Part shown: positions 52,269 through 60,932 of the stretch, one piece after another | How the letters are laid out: every line of letters begins with the position of its first letter | How positions within the stretch are numbered: the stretch's first letter is position 1 | Assembly: GCF_015550595.1 (NCBI RefSeq) | Contig: NZ_JADNBB010000005.1 | Span: 179,853 to 243,852 of the forward strand | From: Parabacteroides goldsteinii | Lineage (GTDB): Bacteria; Bacteroidota; Bacteroidia; Bacteroidales; Tannerellaceae | Reading direction: 5' to 3' | Length of the DNA: 64,000 bases | Notes under the pieces: model-generated | Told to the model about the DNA's origin: nothing | Databases searched by the model: none | Seen by the model: only the letters and a program-made list of their open reading frames with translations | Program-made: the position numbers and the translations under genes

Positions 52269-52284
52269 TACCTTTGCAAAGGTA
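52269..52284. promoter_or_regulatory. palindromic divergent promoter
   Basis: TACCTTTGCAAAGGTA is a perfect 16-bp palindrome containing a TAnnTTTG -7 box on each strand. The plus-strand box serves the DUF1349 gene (start 52295) and the minus-strand box the LuxR gene (start 52214). Confidence 0.7.
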
Positions 52285-52294
52285 AATAAAATGT

Positions 52295-52954
52295 ATGAAA
52301 ACAATGAAGAAAATAATCTTAGGCGTATTCGCCTTACTGGCAATGGAAACAACATCGGCACAGACACTCGAAAAGATGCAGTGGTTCAACGAACCTGCAC
52401 AATGGGAGATCAAGGATAAGACTTTGTCCATGTTTGTCACCCCGCAAAGCGATTATTGGCGTATCTCCCATTATGGATTTACCGTCGACGATGCGCCTTT
52501 CTATTATGCGACTTATGGCGGCGAGTTTGAAGCCAAAGTGAAGATCACGGGCGATTATAAGGAGCGTTTCGATCAGGCGGGGCTGATGCTGCGTATAGAC
52601 CATGAGAATTATATCAAGGCCGGTATCGAATTTGTAGACGGTAAATTCAATCTGAGCACGGTCGTTACCCATAAGACCAGCGACTGGAGTGTGATAACAT
52701 TGGATAAACCTGTCCCTTATATCTGGATCAAGGCGGTCAGACGGTTGGATGCAGTCGAAATATTCTACTCCTTCGACGACAAGACTTACACCATGATGCG
52801 AAATGCCTGGTTGCAGGATAATACGCCGGTAAAGGTCGGCTTTATGGGTGCTTGTCCCGACGGGAACGGTTTTAATGTAAAGTTCGAACATTTCCAGGTA
52901 AAGCATTTGCCTGATCTGCGCAGATTGGAGTGGCTGAAGAAAAATGCGGAATAA
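52295..52954 (+). CDS. secreted DUF1349 (laminin-G/concanavalin-like) protein
   Basis: This 219-residue protein has a signal peptide at about 1-23 (IILGVFALLAMETTSAQ). The mature part has the DUF1349 pattern: LEKMQWFNEPAQWEIKDKTLSMFVTPQSDYWRISHYGFTVDDAPFYYATYGGEFEAKVKITGDYKERFDQAGLMLRIDHENYIKAGIEFVDGKFNLSTVVT and VGFMGACPDGNGFNVKFEHF. This beta-sandwich fold usually binds carbohydrate. The start is at 52295, with an alternative ATG at 52304 that leaves a shorter signal. It is a single gene, divergent from a LuxR regulator. Confidence 0.88.
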   Translation: MKTMKKIILGVFALLAMETTSAQTLEKMQWFNEPAQWEIKDKTLSMFVTPQSDYWRISHYGFTVDDAPFYYATYGGEFEAKVKITGDYKERFDQAGLMLRIDHENYIKAGIEFVDGKFNLSTVVTHKTSDWSVITLDKPVPYIWIKAVRRLDAVEIFYSFDDKTYTMMRNAWLQDNTPVKVGFMGACPDGNGFNVKFEHFQVKHLPDLRRLEWLKKNAE

Positions 52955-52992
52955 ACCTCTGTGTACTTCTTTCACGATTAAAGAAAAAATTC

Positions 52993-53000
52993 TATATTTG
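52993..53000 (+). promoter_or_regulatory. -7 box of the PPi-phosphofructokinase gene
   Basis: TATATTTG matches the consensus; the predicted start near 53007 leaves a leader of about 45 bases. Confidence 0.65.
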
Positions 53001-53051
53001 CACCGCTTTTAGGAGTAAATCAGATAATTTCTATATAAATCAGATTAAGAA

Positions 53052-54698
53052 ATGACAAAGAGCGCATTACAAATTGCAAGAGCAGCTTACCAGCCTAAGG
53101 TTCCCGCTGCATTGAAAGGTGCTGTAAAAGCCGTTGACGGCGAGTATACAGAATCAGTAGCCGATCAGGATGATATCAAAAAACTATTCCCTAACACGTA
53201 CGGGATGCCGATCGTTACTTTCGAAAAGAGCAGCGAAAAGAAAAATATGCCTGCTATCAATGTAGGTGTGATCCTGTCAGGTGGTCAGGCTCCTGGTGGT
53301 CATAACGTGATTGCCGGTATCTTCGACGGTGTAAAAGCTACAAACAAAGACTCTCGTCTGTATGGCTTTATCCTGGGTCCTGGTGGTCTGATCGATCACA
53401 AATATATGGAGCTGACGGCTGATATTATCGATGAATATCGTAATACAGGCGGTTTCGATATGATCGGTTCAGGTCGTACTAAACTGGAAACAAAAGAACA
53501 GTTCGACAAAGGTCTTGAAATCCTGAAAGAACTGGGTATCTCTGCTCTGGTTATTATCGGTGGTGACGACTCAAATACAAATGCTTGCGTATTGGCTGAA
53601 TATTACAAAGCTATCAACGCTGGTGTACAGGTTATCGGTTGCCCGAAGACGATCGACGGTGACTTGAAGAACGAACAGATTGAAACTTCTTTCGGTTTCG
53701 ATACTGCTTGTAAGGTATATTCTGAAGTGATCGGTAACATCCAACGCGACTGTAACTCAGCTCAGAAATACTGGCACTTCATCAAATTGATGGGCCGTTC
53801 AGCTTCTCACATCGCACTGGAATGTGCTTTGCAGACTCAGCCGAATGTGGCTATCGTTTCAGAAGAAGTAGAAGCTAAGAATATGTCTTTGGACGATATC
53901 GTAACTTATGTTGCTGAAATCGTAGCAAAACGTGCAGAGGCTGGTAACAACTTCGGTACGGTATTGATCCCTGAAGGTCTGATCGAATTCGTTCCGGCTA
54001 TGAAACGTTTGATCGCTGAATTGAACGACTTCCTGGCTAAACACGATGCAGAATTCAAGATGATCAAGAAGAGCGAACAGCGTGCTTATATCATCAGCAA
54101 ACTGACAAAAGAAAACTCTGACCTGTATGCTTCTCTGCCGGAAGGCGTTGCACGTCAGCTGTCTTTGGATCGCGACCCGCACGGAAACGTTCAGGTTTCT
54201 CTGATCGAAACAGAAAAGTTGTTGTCTGAAATGGTAGGCAAGAAATTGGACGAATGGAAGAAAGCCGGTAAATATAACGGTAAGTTCTCTGCTTTGCACC
54301 ACTTCTTCGGTTACGAAGGCCGTTGCGCTGCTCCGTCTAACTACGATGCTGACTACTGCTATTCTTTAGGTTACACAGCTTCTTGCCTGATCGCTGCCGG
54401 TAAGACTGGTTATATGTCATCTGTTCGTAATACGACTGCTCCTGCTGACAAGTGGATCGCCGGTGGTATTCCTGTAACAATGATGATGAACATGGAAAAA
54501 CGTCATGGCGAAATGAAACCGGTTATCCAGAAAGCTTTGGTGAAACTGGACGGTGCTCCTTTCAAGAAGTTCGCTGCTAACCGCGACGAATGGGCATTGA
54601 CTACCAGCTACGTTTATCCGGGTCCGATCCAGTACTTCGGTCCGACAGAAGTTTGCGACGAACCGACTAAGACGTTGCAGTTGGAACAGGCTAAATAA
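53052..54698 (+). CDS. pfp: diphosphate-dependent 6-phosphofructokinase
   Basis: This 548-residue enzyme phosphorylates fructose 6-phosphate using pyrophosphate and can run in both directions, replacing or supplementing ATP-PFK in glycolysis of Bacteroidota. The length is that of the long (plant beta/spirochaete-like) PPi class. GGDDSN at 170-175 has Asp where ATP enzymes have Gly, the accepted marker of PPi use. [10 protein letters not shown] at 198-207 carries the catalytic Asp, and [15 protein letters not shown] and VLIPEGL are substrate-site blocks. It is a single-gene transcript with a terminator at 54726-54759. Codons are strongly biased toward a few preferred choices, as in highly expressed genes. 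Confidence 0.95.
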   Translation: MTKSALQIARAAYQPKVPAALKGAVKAVDGEYTESVADQDDIKKLFPNTYGMPIVTFEKSSEKKNMPAINVGVILSGGQAPGGHNVIAGIFDGVKATNKDSRLYGFILGPGGLIDHKYMELTADIIDEYRNTGGFDMIGSGRTKLETKEQFDKGLEILKELGISALVIIGGDDSNTNACVLAEYYKAINAGVQVIGCPKTIDGDLKNEQIETSFGFDTACKVYSEVIGNIQRDCNSAQKYWHFIKLMGRSASHIALECALQTQPNVAIVSEEVEAKNMSLDDIVTYVAEIVAKRAEAGNNFGTVLIPEGLIEFVPAMKRLIAELNDFLAKHDAEFKMIKKSEQRAYIISKLTKENSDLYASLPEGVARQLSLDRDPHGNVQVSLIETEKLLSEMVGKKLDEWKKAGKYNGKFSALHHFFGYEGRCAAPSNYDADYCYSLGYTASCLIAAGKTGYMSSVRNTTAPADKWIAGGIPVTMMMNMEKRHGEMKPVIQKALVKLDGAPFKKFAANRDEWALTTSYVYPGPIQYFGPTEVCDEPTKTLQLEQAK

Positions 54699-54725
54699 TT
54701 AGTCAGGAAATATAGTATATATAAT

Positions 54726-54759
54726 AGAGGTAAGGCGCAAGTTTTACCTCTGTTTTTTT
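54726..54759 (+). terminator. terminator after the PPi-PFK gene
   Basis: AGAGGTAA at 54726-54733 pairs with TTACCTCT at 54744-54751, then a run of seven T. Confidence 0.88.
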
Positions 54760-54768
54760 AGTTGCGCA

Positions 54769-55407
54769 TTATATGCTGACATTGATCGAGTAATCGCTCA
54801 GTGGTTCTTCGCCTGCTTGTTTCAGTACTCTGTTAGCCTTCTTGAGACAAATATCATTAAAGTCTTTTTCCATGCAGATGAAATTATGGCGCACATACTT
54901 GGAGTCTACTGGGATAATCTTCATATTTAGAAGGTCAATGTCAATAATCTGTTCTTTTAAATCCTTTTTGTTGATACTTCCGGATACATACTGCAGAAAT
55001 GCAGACAAAGCAATTAGTAAAGTCTGAATTATTGGAAGAGGCACTTTGCGATAATGATATAAATGGCGATAAAATGAAATTACCATGGAGCGTGTATTTT
55101 CATCGTAGCTTTCTAGCAAAGACTGATATTCCTGATAATCGTCAAGCAAATCATCGACTAACTGGTTCTTATCGTACAAAAGTTTTGCGGGAGCAACATT
55201 TATCCCGGTTACCTGTTCGAATTTGTCGGCAATGAATTCTGCATCTTTATATGTTATATTAGTATTTGTACAATTCTTTTTTACTTGGATGGAGTCGAAA
55301 AGTGAATATCCGGTCAATAAAGTATACATTAGCATCGCTCTGCCACATATCGGGTGAGCCATCATTGATTGAGAAAGTTGATCAATCTGATTTTGTGTTG
55401 TTTTCAT
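54769..55407 (-). CDS. hypothetical helical protein
   Basis: This 212-residue protein has no recognised family. The chain begins MKTTQNQIDQLSQSMMAHPICGRAMLMYTLLTGYSLFDS and is mostly helical, with an acidic segment (LVDDLLDDYQEYQSLLESYDENTRSM) and one hydrophobic stretch (PLPIIQTLLIALSAFLQYV, about 123-142) that could be a membrane helix or a buried core. No signal peptide is seen. Its neighbours are TM2-domain genes on the same strand, but a 55-base gap and the promoter at 55833-55826 separate transcription of those genes. Confidence 0.6.
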   Translation of the reverse strand: MKTTQNQIDQLSQSMMAHPICGRAMLMYTLLTGYSLFDSIQVKKNCTNTNITYKDAEFIADKFEQVTGINVAPAKLLYDKNQLVDDLLDDYQEYQSLLESYDENTRSMVISFYRHLYHYRKVPLPIIQTLLIALSAFLQYVSGSINKKDLKEQIIDIDLLNMKIIPVDSKYVRHNFICMEKDFNDICLKKANRVLKQAGEEPLSDYSINVSI

Positions 55408-55462
55408 ATAATAGTTGTTTTATTAATATTAATATGAAGACAATGTACAAAATATAGTTGAC

Positions 55463-55795
55463 TTACGATAGAATTTTCATCAATATATTCATATTATATC
55501 GTTTGGTAGTTCCGGTAATCAGAAACCAGTCGACGAGCCACCAAATTCCTAATCCGCCTCCTGTGAGAAGTTTACCGATCCCTTTGCCGATGTTCCCGAT
55601 CAGAAAACGGTCTACTCCAAGCATTCCGAGGAAAATAGAGATAAGTAACATTTTTCCTGGCTTTTTGAAATGAGTTGTTTCCAGAATAATCTCTTTTTCA
55701 GGCGTGAGGTTAAGTAGCCGATGGATAGGAATTTCATATTCAGGAAATTTACTTTCATTCGCCAGAAGAAATTTATCGACTTTGTTTGCTTCCAT
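55463..55795 (-). CDS. TM2-domain membrane protein (distal)
   Basis: In this 110-residue protein the N-terminal cytoplasmic part ([30 protein letters not shown]) precedes a TM2 domain: a first helix [20 protein letters not shown] with the conserved DRF, then [22 protein letters not shown]. Start 55795 is chosen because the -7 box at 55833-55826 puts the transcript start near 55819, downstream of the ATG at 55828. It is a paralogue of the TM2 gene at 56237. Confidence 0.85.
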   Translation of the reverse strand: MEANKVDKFLLANESKFPEYEIPIHRLLNLTPEKEIILETTHFKKPGKMLLISIFLGMLGVDRFLIGNIGKGIGKLLTGGGLGIWWLVDWFLITGTTKRYNMNILMKILS

Positions 55796-55825
55796 ATTAT
55801 TTTCAGTCGGTTTATGAATATGATG

Positions 55826-55833
55826 CAAATATA
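55826..55833 (-). promoter_or_regulatory. -7 box of the distal TM2 gene
   Basis: TATATTTG on the minus strand matches the consensus and decides the TM2 start at 55795. Confidence 0.6.
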
Positions 55834-55850
55834 GTTATTTCCTGTGTTAT

Positions 55851-56222
55851 TTACAGTTCTTTATTGATATTCCATATCCAGTTGAGAATAGTCAGGAGAA
55901 TAATGGAAGCGAGGATGTATTTGTTCATGAGATGTCGCTCCGCTCTTTTCAGCCAACTCTGGAATTGATTTTTTTTTCGGATAAAGTCTATCGTCATGCC
56001 GGTAAGATAGATGGCTGTCAGTAGAACGAGTAATAAGCCATACGGATTGATCAGAATGGAGTCGTAGATGTTTCCATTTAATAAGACGAGAAGTGCGCGG
56101 CGTGTTCCGCAGGCAGGACAGGGATATCCGGTGGTTGTGTGGAATATGCAGGGAAATACAGATAATGCATATCCGGCCATTATGATTATGGCAAGATATG
56201 CATATTTATTTCTTGTTCCCAC
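55851..56222 (-). CDS. DUF2752 membrane protein
   Basis: This protein of about 123 residues has three hydrophobic segments and the DUF2752 signature GYPCPACGTRRALLVLLNG, a paired-cysteine motif. The likely start is the GTG at 56222, 15 bases past the stop of the TM2 gene; the frame is open upstream to 56330 but would overlap that gene by more than 90 bases. DUF2752 genes often lie beside TM2 genes. Function unknown; the CxxC pair could bind a metal. Confidence 0.8.
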   Translation of the reverse strand: MGTRNKYAYLAIIIMAGYALSVFPCIFHTTTGYPCPACGTRRALLVLLNGNIYDSILINPYGLLLVLLTAIYLTGMTIDFIRKKNQFQSWLKRAERHLMNKYILASIILLTILNWIWNINKEL

Positions 56223-56236
56223 AATGAGGGCAGAAG

Positions 56237-56578
56237 TTAAAACATTAATATGTTTTGCAACTGTTCCAGATTCTTCCTTTTTGTTGCATCCATGATAAGG
56301 AACCAGTCGATAATACACCAGATACCGCAACCACCTAAAGTGACTAACTTACCGACACCCAGGCCGACGTCACCGATAAGGAAACGGTCTATGCCGAGAG
56401 AACCCAGGAATACGGAAATAATAAGTATTACTGTCGGGTCTTTAAAATCACAAGTTTGCAGATAAATCAGTTTGGATTCATCCATAGCGAGTAGGCGGTC
56501 TCTTATAATAGATATATGACTGCTAGGTAGTTTGCTACTGTTTGTCAGGAGGAACAAGTCCACTTTCTGTGCGTCCAT
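56237..56578 (-). CDS. TM2-domain membrane protein (proximal)
   Basis: In this 113-residue protein the N-terminal part (MDAQKVDLFLLTNSSKLPSSHISIIRDRLLAM) is related to that of the distal TM2 protein. The TM2 domain has VILIISVFLGSLGIDRFLIGDVGLGVGKLVTLGGCGIWCIIDWFLIM. It is the first gene of a TM2-DUF2752 pair, with a -7 box at 56611-56604, face to face with the riboflavin synthase promoter. Confidence 0.87.
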   Translation of the reverse strand: MDAQKVDLFLLTNSSKLPSSHISIIRDRLLAMDESKLIYLQTCDFKDPTVILIISVFLGSLGIDRFLIGDVGLGVGKLVTLGGCGIWCIIDWFLIMDATKRKNLEQLQNILMF

Positions 56579-56603
56579 TTTTTATAGATTGAATTACTAA
56601 CGA

Positions 56604-56630
56604 CAAATATAGTAAAATTCCGTATCTTTG
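56604..56630. promoter_or_regulatory. divergent promoters of the TM2 and riboflavin synthase genes
   Basis: TATATTTG at 56611-56604 (minus) serves TM2; TATCTTTG at 56623-56630 (plus) serves the riboflavin synthase gene. The two boxes are 11 bases apart. Confidence 0.65.
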
Positions 56631-56664
56631 AACCTGATAATATTAATTTAAACAACACATTACT

Positions 56665-57267
56665 ATGTTCTCAGGAATTGTAGAAGAAGCTGCCCAGGTA
56701 GTTGCGTTGAAGGTAGAGCAGGGAAATCTGCATATCACAATGAAATGTTCGTTTGTAAATGAACTGAAAATTGATCAGAGTGTGGCACATAACGGCGTAT
56801 GCCTTACGGTTGTAAGTCTGACCGACGATACATATACGGTGACTGCTATTCAGGAAACGCTGGATCGTTCGAATCTTGGTTTACTGAAAGTAGGTGATCT
56901 GGTAAATCTTGAACGAAGCATGATGATGAACGGGCGTTTGGACGGTCATATCGTGCAGGGACATGTGGATCAGACTGCTGTATGTAAAGATGTACGCGAG
57001 GCGGATGGTAGCTGGTATTATACATTTGAATATACGTTCGACAAGGCAATGGCGCAGCAAGGGTATATGACAGTGGAAAAAGGTTCCGTTTGTGTGAACG
57101 GCGTCAGCCTGACCGTTTGTAACTCGCAGCAAAATAGCTTTGAAGTGGCTATTATTCCTTATACACATGATAATACGAACTTCTGCCGGATCGAAAAAGG
57201 CACGGTAGTCAATCTGGAATTTGATATTGTAGGTAAATACATCAGCAAAATGATGCAGTTCAAATGA
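56665..57267 (+). CDS. ribE: riboflavin synthase alpha subunit
   Basis: This 200-residue enzyme converts two molecules of 6,7-dimethyl-8-ribityllumazine into riboflavin and a pyrimidine. It is built from two lumazine-binding repeats of about 97 residues each: the first starts MFSGIVEEAAQV and has NGVCLTVVSL; the second starts GHIVQGHVDQTAVC and has VNGVSLTVCNSQ. The conserved N-terminal MFSGIVE and GHxVxGHVD motifs are diagnostic. The gene is apparently monocistronic and ends with a strong terminator. Confidence 0.96.
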   Translation: MFSGIVEEAAQVVALKVEQGNLHITMKCSFVNELKIDQSVAHNGVCLTVVSLTDDTYTVTAIQETLDRSNLGLLKVGDLVNLERSMMMNGRLDGHIVQGHVDQTAVCKDVREADGSWYYTFEYTFDKAMAQQGYMTVEKGSVCVNGVSLTVCNSQQNSFEVAIIPYTHDNTNFCRIEKGTVVNLEFDIVGKYISKMMQFK

Positions 57268-57298
57268 AAGGTTTCCTCTCATTTGCCAGATAACGCAG

Positions 57299-57335
57299 AG
57301 CGACCGGGCATTCGATCCGGTCGCTTTGTTATTTT
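57299..57335 (+). terminator. terminator after the riboflavin synthase gene
   Basis: AGCGACCGG at 57299-57307 pairs with CCGGTCGCT at 57317-57325, followed by TTGTTATTTTA. It overlaps the 3' end of the convergent MATE gene. Confidence 0.85.
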
Positions 57336-58663
57336 ACGACACATCTTTTCTTCCATAGATCCATCTTATAATAGATATAAGTGATGACAAATCCAATGGC
57401 GATACTGATTCCGATAGCCCACCAGATCCCTTGTCGTCCGTACCATGCGCTTAGCTGGTAGGCGAGTGGGATACGGATCAGCCACAGGCATAGTAAACTG
57501 GTTACCATTGTGAAGATTGTATCTCCTGCTCCCCGGAGTGCACCGTTATATATATTCAGTGCACCGTGCACGATAAAGAATCCTCCTATAATCAGTAAAT
57601 ATTCTTTTCCGATAGCGATTACAGCCTGGTCGCTGGTAAAAGCCCGCATCATTTCTTCTCCGAAAAAGTAAATGGCTGTAAATGTAATCAGGCTGAATAT
57701 GAGATTGACCAGCATGGTAAATCGTAACCCTTTGCGGACACGGTCGAAATGGCCGGCTCCGATATTTTGTCCGCAGAAAGCAGCCAGTGCACCCGATAAG
57801 GTGAGAACGGCCTGTGTTATGATTGTATCGATTTTACCTGCAGCTCCATAGGCTGTCAGCGTGTCGGTTCCAAAACTATTGACAATTCCAAGCAAGGCAA
57901 TCAAGCCCAGGGCAATTGCACATTGTTGAACACTAGTGGGAAGTCCTATTTTCAATCCTTCCTTAAAGAGTTTCATATCAAATAGCAAGTCTTGTTTTTT
58001 GATCGAGAGTAGGGGATGCGTATTATTTACATATCCTAAAGCGATACACATTCCGATTCCTTGTGCAATGACGGTTGCGCGTGCCGCTCCTTCAATTCCC
58101 CACTTAAAACCGACGATGAATAATAAATCCAAAACGATATTCAGTACGGTGGTAATAAATATGAAGATCATCGGCCGGACGGATTCGCCTACCCCTCTCA
58201 ATATGGAGATTATACTGTTGAATGTGACGAAGAGAAAAGTTCCTCCGATATATATTCTGAAATAAGCAACAGCGTCTGGTATGACTTCCTCCGGTGTATT
58301 GGTCAGGCGGAAAATAGGCTCGGCAAAGATGATCCCGGCTATTGAAAGAGCGATTCCGGCTACAAGCATGAAAATAAAGAAAGAGGAGAAGGCGCGTTGA
58401 ACTTTATCGTATTGTTTTGCTCCGAAAAACTGTGAAACGACAACGGATGTTCCGCTTCCGACTCCGATCACCAATGAAATGATGAAGTAATAAATAAAGA
58501 AGGAGGCGGAAACGGCTGCAAGCGCTTCTTTTCCCAGAAATTGTCCGACGATAATACTGTCGGTTACATTATATAACTGTTGCAGCAGGTTACCGATGAG
58601 TAGTGGGAGTGCGAAGCGTACGATCACTTTCCATACTGGACCATGTGTCAGGTCGTGGTTCAT
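57329..58663 (-). CDS. MATE family multidrug efflux transporter
   Basis: This 444-residue inner-membrane protein has 12 helices and belongs to the NorM/MATE family of cation-coupled exporters. Features are TLGPVWKVIVRFALPLLIGNLLQQLYNVTDSIIVGQFLGKEALAAVSAS, GVGSGTSVVVSQFFGAKQ and the second-half repeats GIVNSFGTDTLTAYGAAGKID and AFCGQNIGAGHFDRVRKGL. Its start overlaps the stop of the YihY gene by 4 bases (ATGA), so the two are coupled. The drug substrate is unknown. Confidence 0.93.
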   Translation of the reverse strand: MNHDLTHGPVWKVIVRFALPLLIGNLLQQLYNVTDSIIVGQFLGKEALAAVSASFFIYYFIISLVIGVGSGTSVVVSQFFGAKQYDKVQRAFSSFFIFMLVAGIALSIAGIIFAEPIFRLTNTPEEVIPDAVAYFRIYIGGTFLFVTFNSIISILRGVGESVRPMIFIFITTVLNIVLDLLFIVGFKWGIEGAARATVIAQGIGMCIALGYVNNTHPLLSIKKQDLLFDMKLFKEGLKIGLPTSVQQCAIALGLIALLGIVNSFGTDTLTAYGAAGKIDTIITQAVLTLSGALAAFCGQNIGAGHFDRVRKGLRFTMLVNLIFSLITFTAIYFFGEEMMRAFTSDQAVIAIGKEYLLIIGGFFIVHGALNIYNGALRGAGDTIFTMVTSLLCLWLIRIPLAYQLSAWYGRQGIWWAIGISIAIGFVITYIYYKMDLWKKRCVVK

Positions 58664-60036
58664 AAGTCTTTAAGCAGGATATTATTGTTCGCTTTAATCA
58701 TATCTTCTCTTGTTTTGAGCAAGGTATGCCATTCTTTTGTGAACAGGCAGGATGTGTCGATCTTAAAGTTCTCGGAACCGTATTCATCCATCTTTGTCAA
58801 CAGGTAACTTACACTGATCTTATTTACATCAATGGCTGGTTGATAGTAGACTACCCGTTCGTCATTTTCATAATTGACTTCTATGATAATATGAAGTTCG
58901 GTAAGCAGATAAAGTATTTCCGTTGTTATCCGGATGGGGATGCGATAATCGTCAGACAGTTCATCGGCAGTATATGGCCTTTCTCCCTTCACAAAGCGTT
59001 TTACGATCAGAGAGGCGATCAATAAGGTTAGGAAGTCTTTATATCGTCGGCTGATGTTTTTACTATCTCGTTCAAAACTGAATTTCTTTACATTCTGAGA
59101 AGCATAAGATAGTTCTGCTCCAAAGAGGCAGATTAACCAGGATAACTGTAACCATAATAATAATAATGGTAAGGCAGCGAAGCTACCATAGATAGCATTG
59201 TATTTGTTAACCCATATCTGCCCACTGATATAAATGAACTGGAAAAATTGGAAAGCGGAACCTGCCAGTATGCCGGCAACAAGTCCGTTTACAAATTTCA
59301 CCTTTGTATTGGGGAGTGAAACATACAAGGCTGTGAATACCATTATTGTGATTATGAACGGAGCGATATTCAGGAAGAACTCTACCAAAGGAGTGAAGAA
59401 CACATAGCTGCTTAAGAATGAGTTTTGAAGCGTAGACATAAATATGGACAGACCGCTTGAAGCTGTCATTAATACCGGTAATATCAGGAATAAAGCCAGG
59501 TAATCGGAGACTTTCCGGTGCCATGGACGCGACTTTTGGATTTGCCAGATATCGTTGAATGTATCTTCTATGGACGAAATCAGGTTAATGACTGTGTAGA
59601 ATAAAAGGATAAGACCGACTCCGATAATGACTCCGCCTTGTGCTTGCGCCAGATATCTTTCTACGAACTTAAAGGCTTCGCTTAATTCTTGTTCTTGTCG
59701 GGGAAAATAATCGAATAGTTCCTGTTGTACTGCTTCCTGAAATCCGAAGCCTTTGGCAATACCTAATAATACTGCCAGTAGGGGAACAATAGCCAACAAT
59801 GTACTGTAGGTAAGAGCGGAAGCTTTCGTTTGAAGGTTCTCGTTATTGAATCCGCGTATGGCCAGTATGACTGTCTTGATCGTATTTATATATATTTCTT
59901 TCAGGCCGCTTACTTCATTTTCTGTAATTCGCCAGATGTCGTAAGTAACAAAATGAATGGTTCGTGTCAGCAAGGCGTTGATCCGTTCTCCCAGAGGCTT
60001 TTTTTCAGCAGTCTTTTTATCCGTCTTCTTTTTCAT
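58660..60036 (-). CDS. YihY/BrkB family membrane protein
   Basis: In this 458-residue protein, residues 50-300 carry the YihY/BrkB pattern with six helices (ASALTYSTLLAIVPLLAVLLGIAKGFG; VINLISSIEDTFNDIWQIQKSRPWHRKVSDYLALFLILPVLM; NTKVKFVNGLVAGILAGSAFQFFQFIYI; LQLSWLICLFGAELSYA). The first 20 residues are Lys-rich, and the C-terminal 130 residues form a soluble winged-helix-like domain (RPYTADELSDDYRIPIRITTEILYLLTELHI). It was once called ribonuclease BN, an assignment now considered wrong. It is coupled to the MATE gene. Confidence 0.92.
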   Translation of the reverse strand: MKKKTDKKTAEKKPLGERINALLTRTIHFVTYDIWRITENEVSGLKEIYINTIKTVILAIRGFNNENLQTKASALTYSTLLAIVPLLAVLLGIAKGFGFQEAVQQELFDYFPRQEQELSEAFKFVERYLAQAQGGVIIGVGLILLFYTVINLISSIEDTFNDIWQIQKSRPWHRKVSDYLALFLILPVLMTASSGLSIFMSTLQNSFLSSYVFFTPLVEFFLNIAPFIITIMVFTALYVSLPNTKVKFVNGLVAGILAGSAFQFFQFIYISGQIWVNKYNAIYGSFAALPLLLLWLQLSWLICLFGAELSYASQNVKKFSFERDSKNISRRYKDFLTLLIASLIVKRFVKGERPYTADELSDDYRIPIRITTEILYLLTELHIIIEVNYENDERVVYYQPAIDVNKISVSYLLTKMDEYGSENFKIDTSCLFTKEWHTLLKTREDMIKANNNILLKDL

Positions 60037-60083
60037 GCTGTGAAATGTAGGGGCAAAGAGTGTTTGCCGGATGAATAAAAAAA

Positions 60084-60440
60084 TGCAGCCTGCCTGTAAG
60101 CCGGGTTCTGTACTCCCGTTTGCACGGAAGCGTCTGCCATTTATCTTGTCTTGCTGTCACCAGTAAGCTTTAGCGGTCTACCCCCCGGCATCGGACGAGC
60201 AATCCTACATGCGCCGGTATACATGACCTTACAACCCATAAGACGTACGGCATCCCGTATTACTACGGCATCCGGTGAGCTCTTACCTCACCTTTTCACC
60301 CTTACCGGACATATCCGGCGGTTATTCTCTGTTACGTTACTCTACCCTCACGGACAGCTTCCCGTTAAGAAGTATGGTGCTCTGTGTTGCCCGGACGTTC
60401 CTCTCACCCGAAGGTGAGCGACAGACCGGCAGGCTGCAAT
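60084..60440 (-). ncRNA. rnpB: RNase P RNA, bacterial class A
   Basis: Read on the minus strand, the RNA begins near 60440 with GCAGCCTGCC, which pairs with GGCAGGCTGC at its 3' end (P1). It shows the conserved core blocks: GAGAGGAACGTCCGGGC (CR-I), AAGGGTGAAAAGGTGAGG and the following helix, AGATAAATGGC, and ACAGAACCCGGCTTA (CR-V). The length of about 357 nt is normal. A -7 box TATCTTTG sits at 60452-60445, and the 3' end runs into a T-rich stretch (minus strand) near 60080. RNase P matures tRNA 5' ends with the protein RnpA. Confidence 0.95.
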
Positions 60441-60444
60441 GCGA

Positions 60445-60452
60445 CAAAGATA
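60445..60452 (-). promoter_or_regulatory. -7 box of rnpB
   Basis: TATCTTTG on the minus strand, about 5-7 bases from the RNase P RNA 5' end. Confidence 0.7.
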
Positions 60453-60460
60453 GGTATTTT

Positions 60461-60693
60461 AGTTGACAGTTGACGGTTGGCGGTTGACATTTTTAGGTAA
60501 AGACAAGGACAGAGTACTTATCGAGTTGCTTTTGGCTTACTTATTAAGTAAACGCCGGACTACTTAATAACTAATACTACTGACTACTTATCGAGTAGAT
60601 GAATGGCTTCTTAATAAGTAGACGAATGGCTTCTTTTATAAAGAAAGGAGCACTTTCCATAACCAGTCAACTGTCACTTGTTAGCTGTCAACT
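60461..60693. repeat. element with 28-nt terminal inverted repeats around a palindrome array
   Basis: AGTTGACAGTTGACGGTTGG... at 60461-60488 and its near reverse complement at 60666-60693 (21 of 28 positions match) bracket about 180 bases that contain the 23-nt array. The arms themselves are made of short GTTGAC units. It is MITE-like in shape but no target duplication was identified. The remaining stretch to 60932 holds nothing clear. Confidence 0.55.
60514..60644. repeat. array of six 15-bp palindromes at 23-nt period (locus 4)
   Basis: Units start at 60514, 60537, 60560, 60584, 60607 and 60630: GTACTTATCGAGTTG, TTACTTATTAAGTAA, CTACTTAATAACTAA, CTACTTATCGAGTAG, CTTCTTAATAAGTAG and CTTCTTTTATAAAGA. 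Periods are 23, 23, 24, 23 and 23. The fourth unit is identical to unit 2 of locus 1, 48 kb away. Confidence 0.85.
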
Positions 60694-60932
60694 GGAATGA
60701 ACTTTCTGCCGTTCTTACTGTTATATTACTGAAAGCATGACCATTTGGCAGGGGAGTGATTGTTAAAAAGGTACTTTGCAATACACAGTACTGTTAAGCG
60801 CAGTTAACCCCGGATAAATCGCCGTTAAAAGTGATAAAAAATCAAAGCCAAATGGAATAATCGCACGTTTTTTGAACTTTCTTTGTCGAAAGAAAAGTGT
60901 TAAATTTAAATGTTTGATAAAATAGAAAGAGT

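Noticed and set aside
60461..60693. Insertion sequence
   Set aside because: Inverted ends exist but there is no transposase frame and no clear target duplication.
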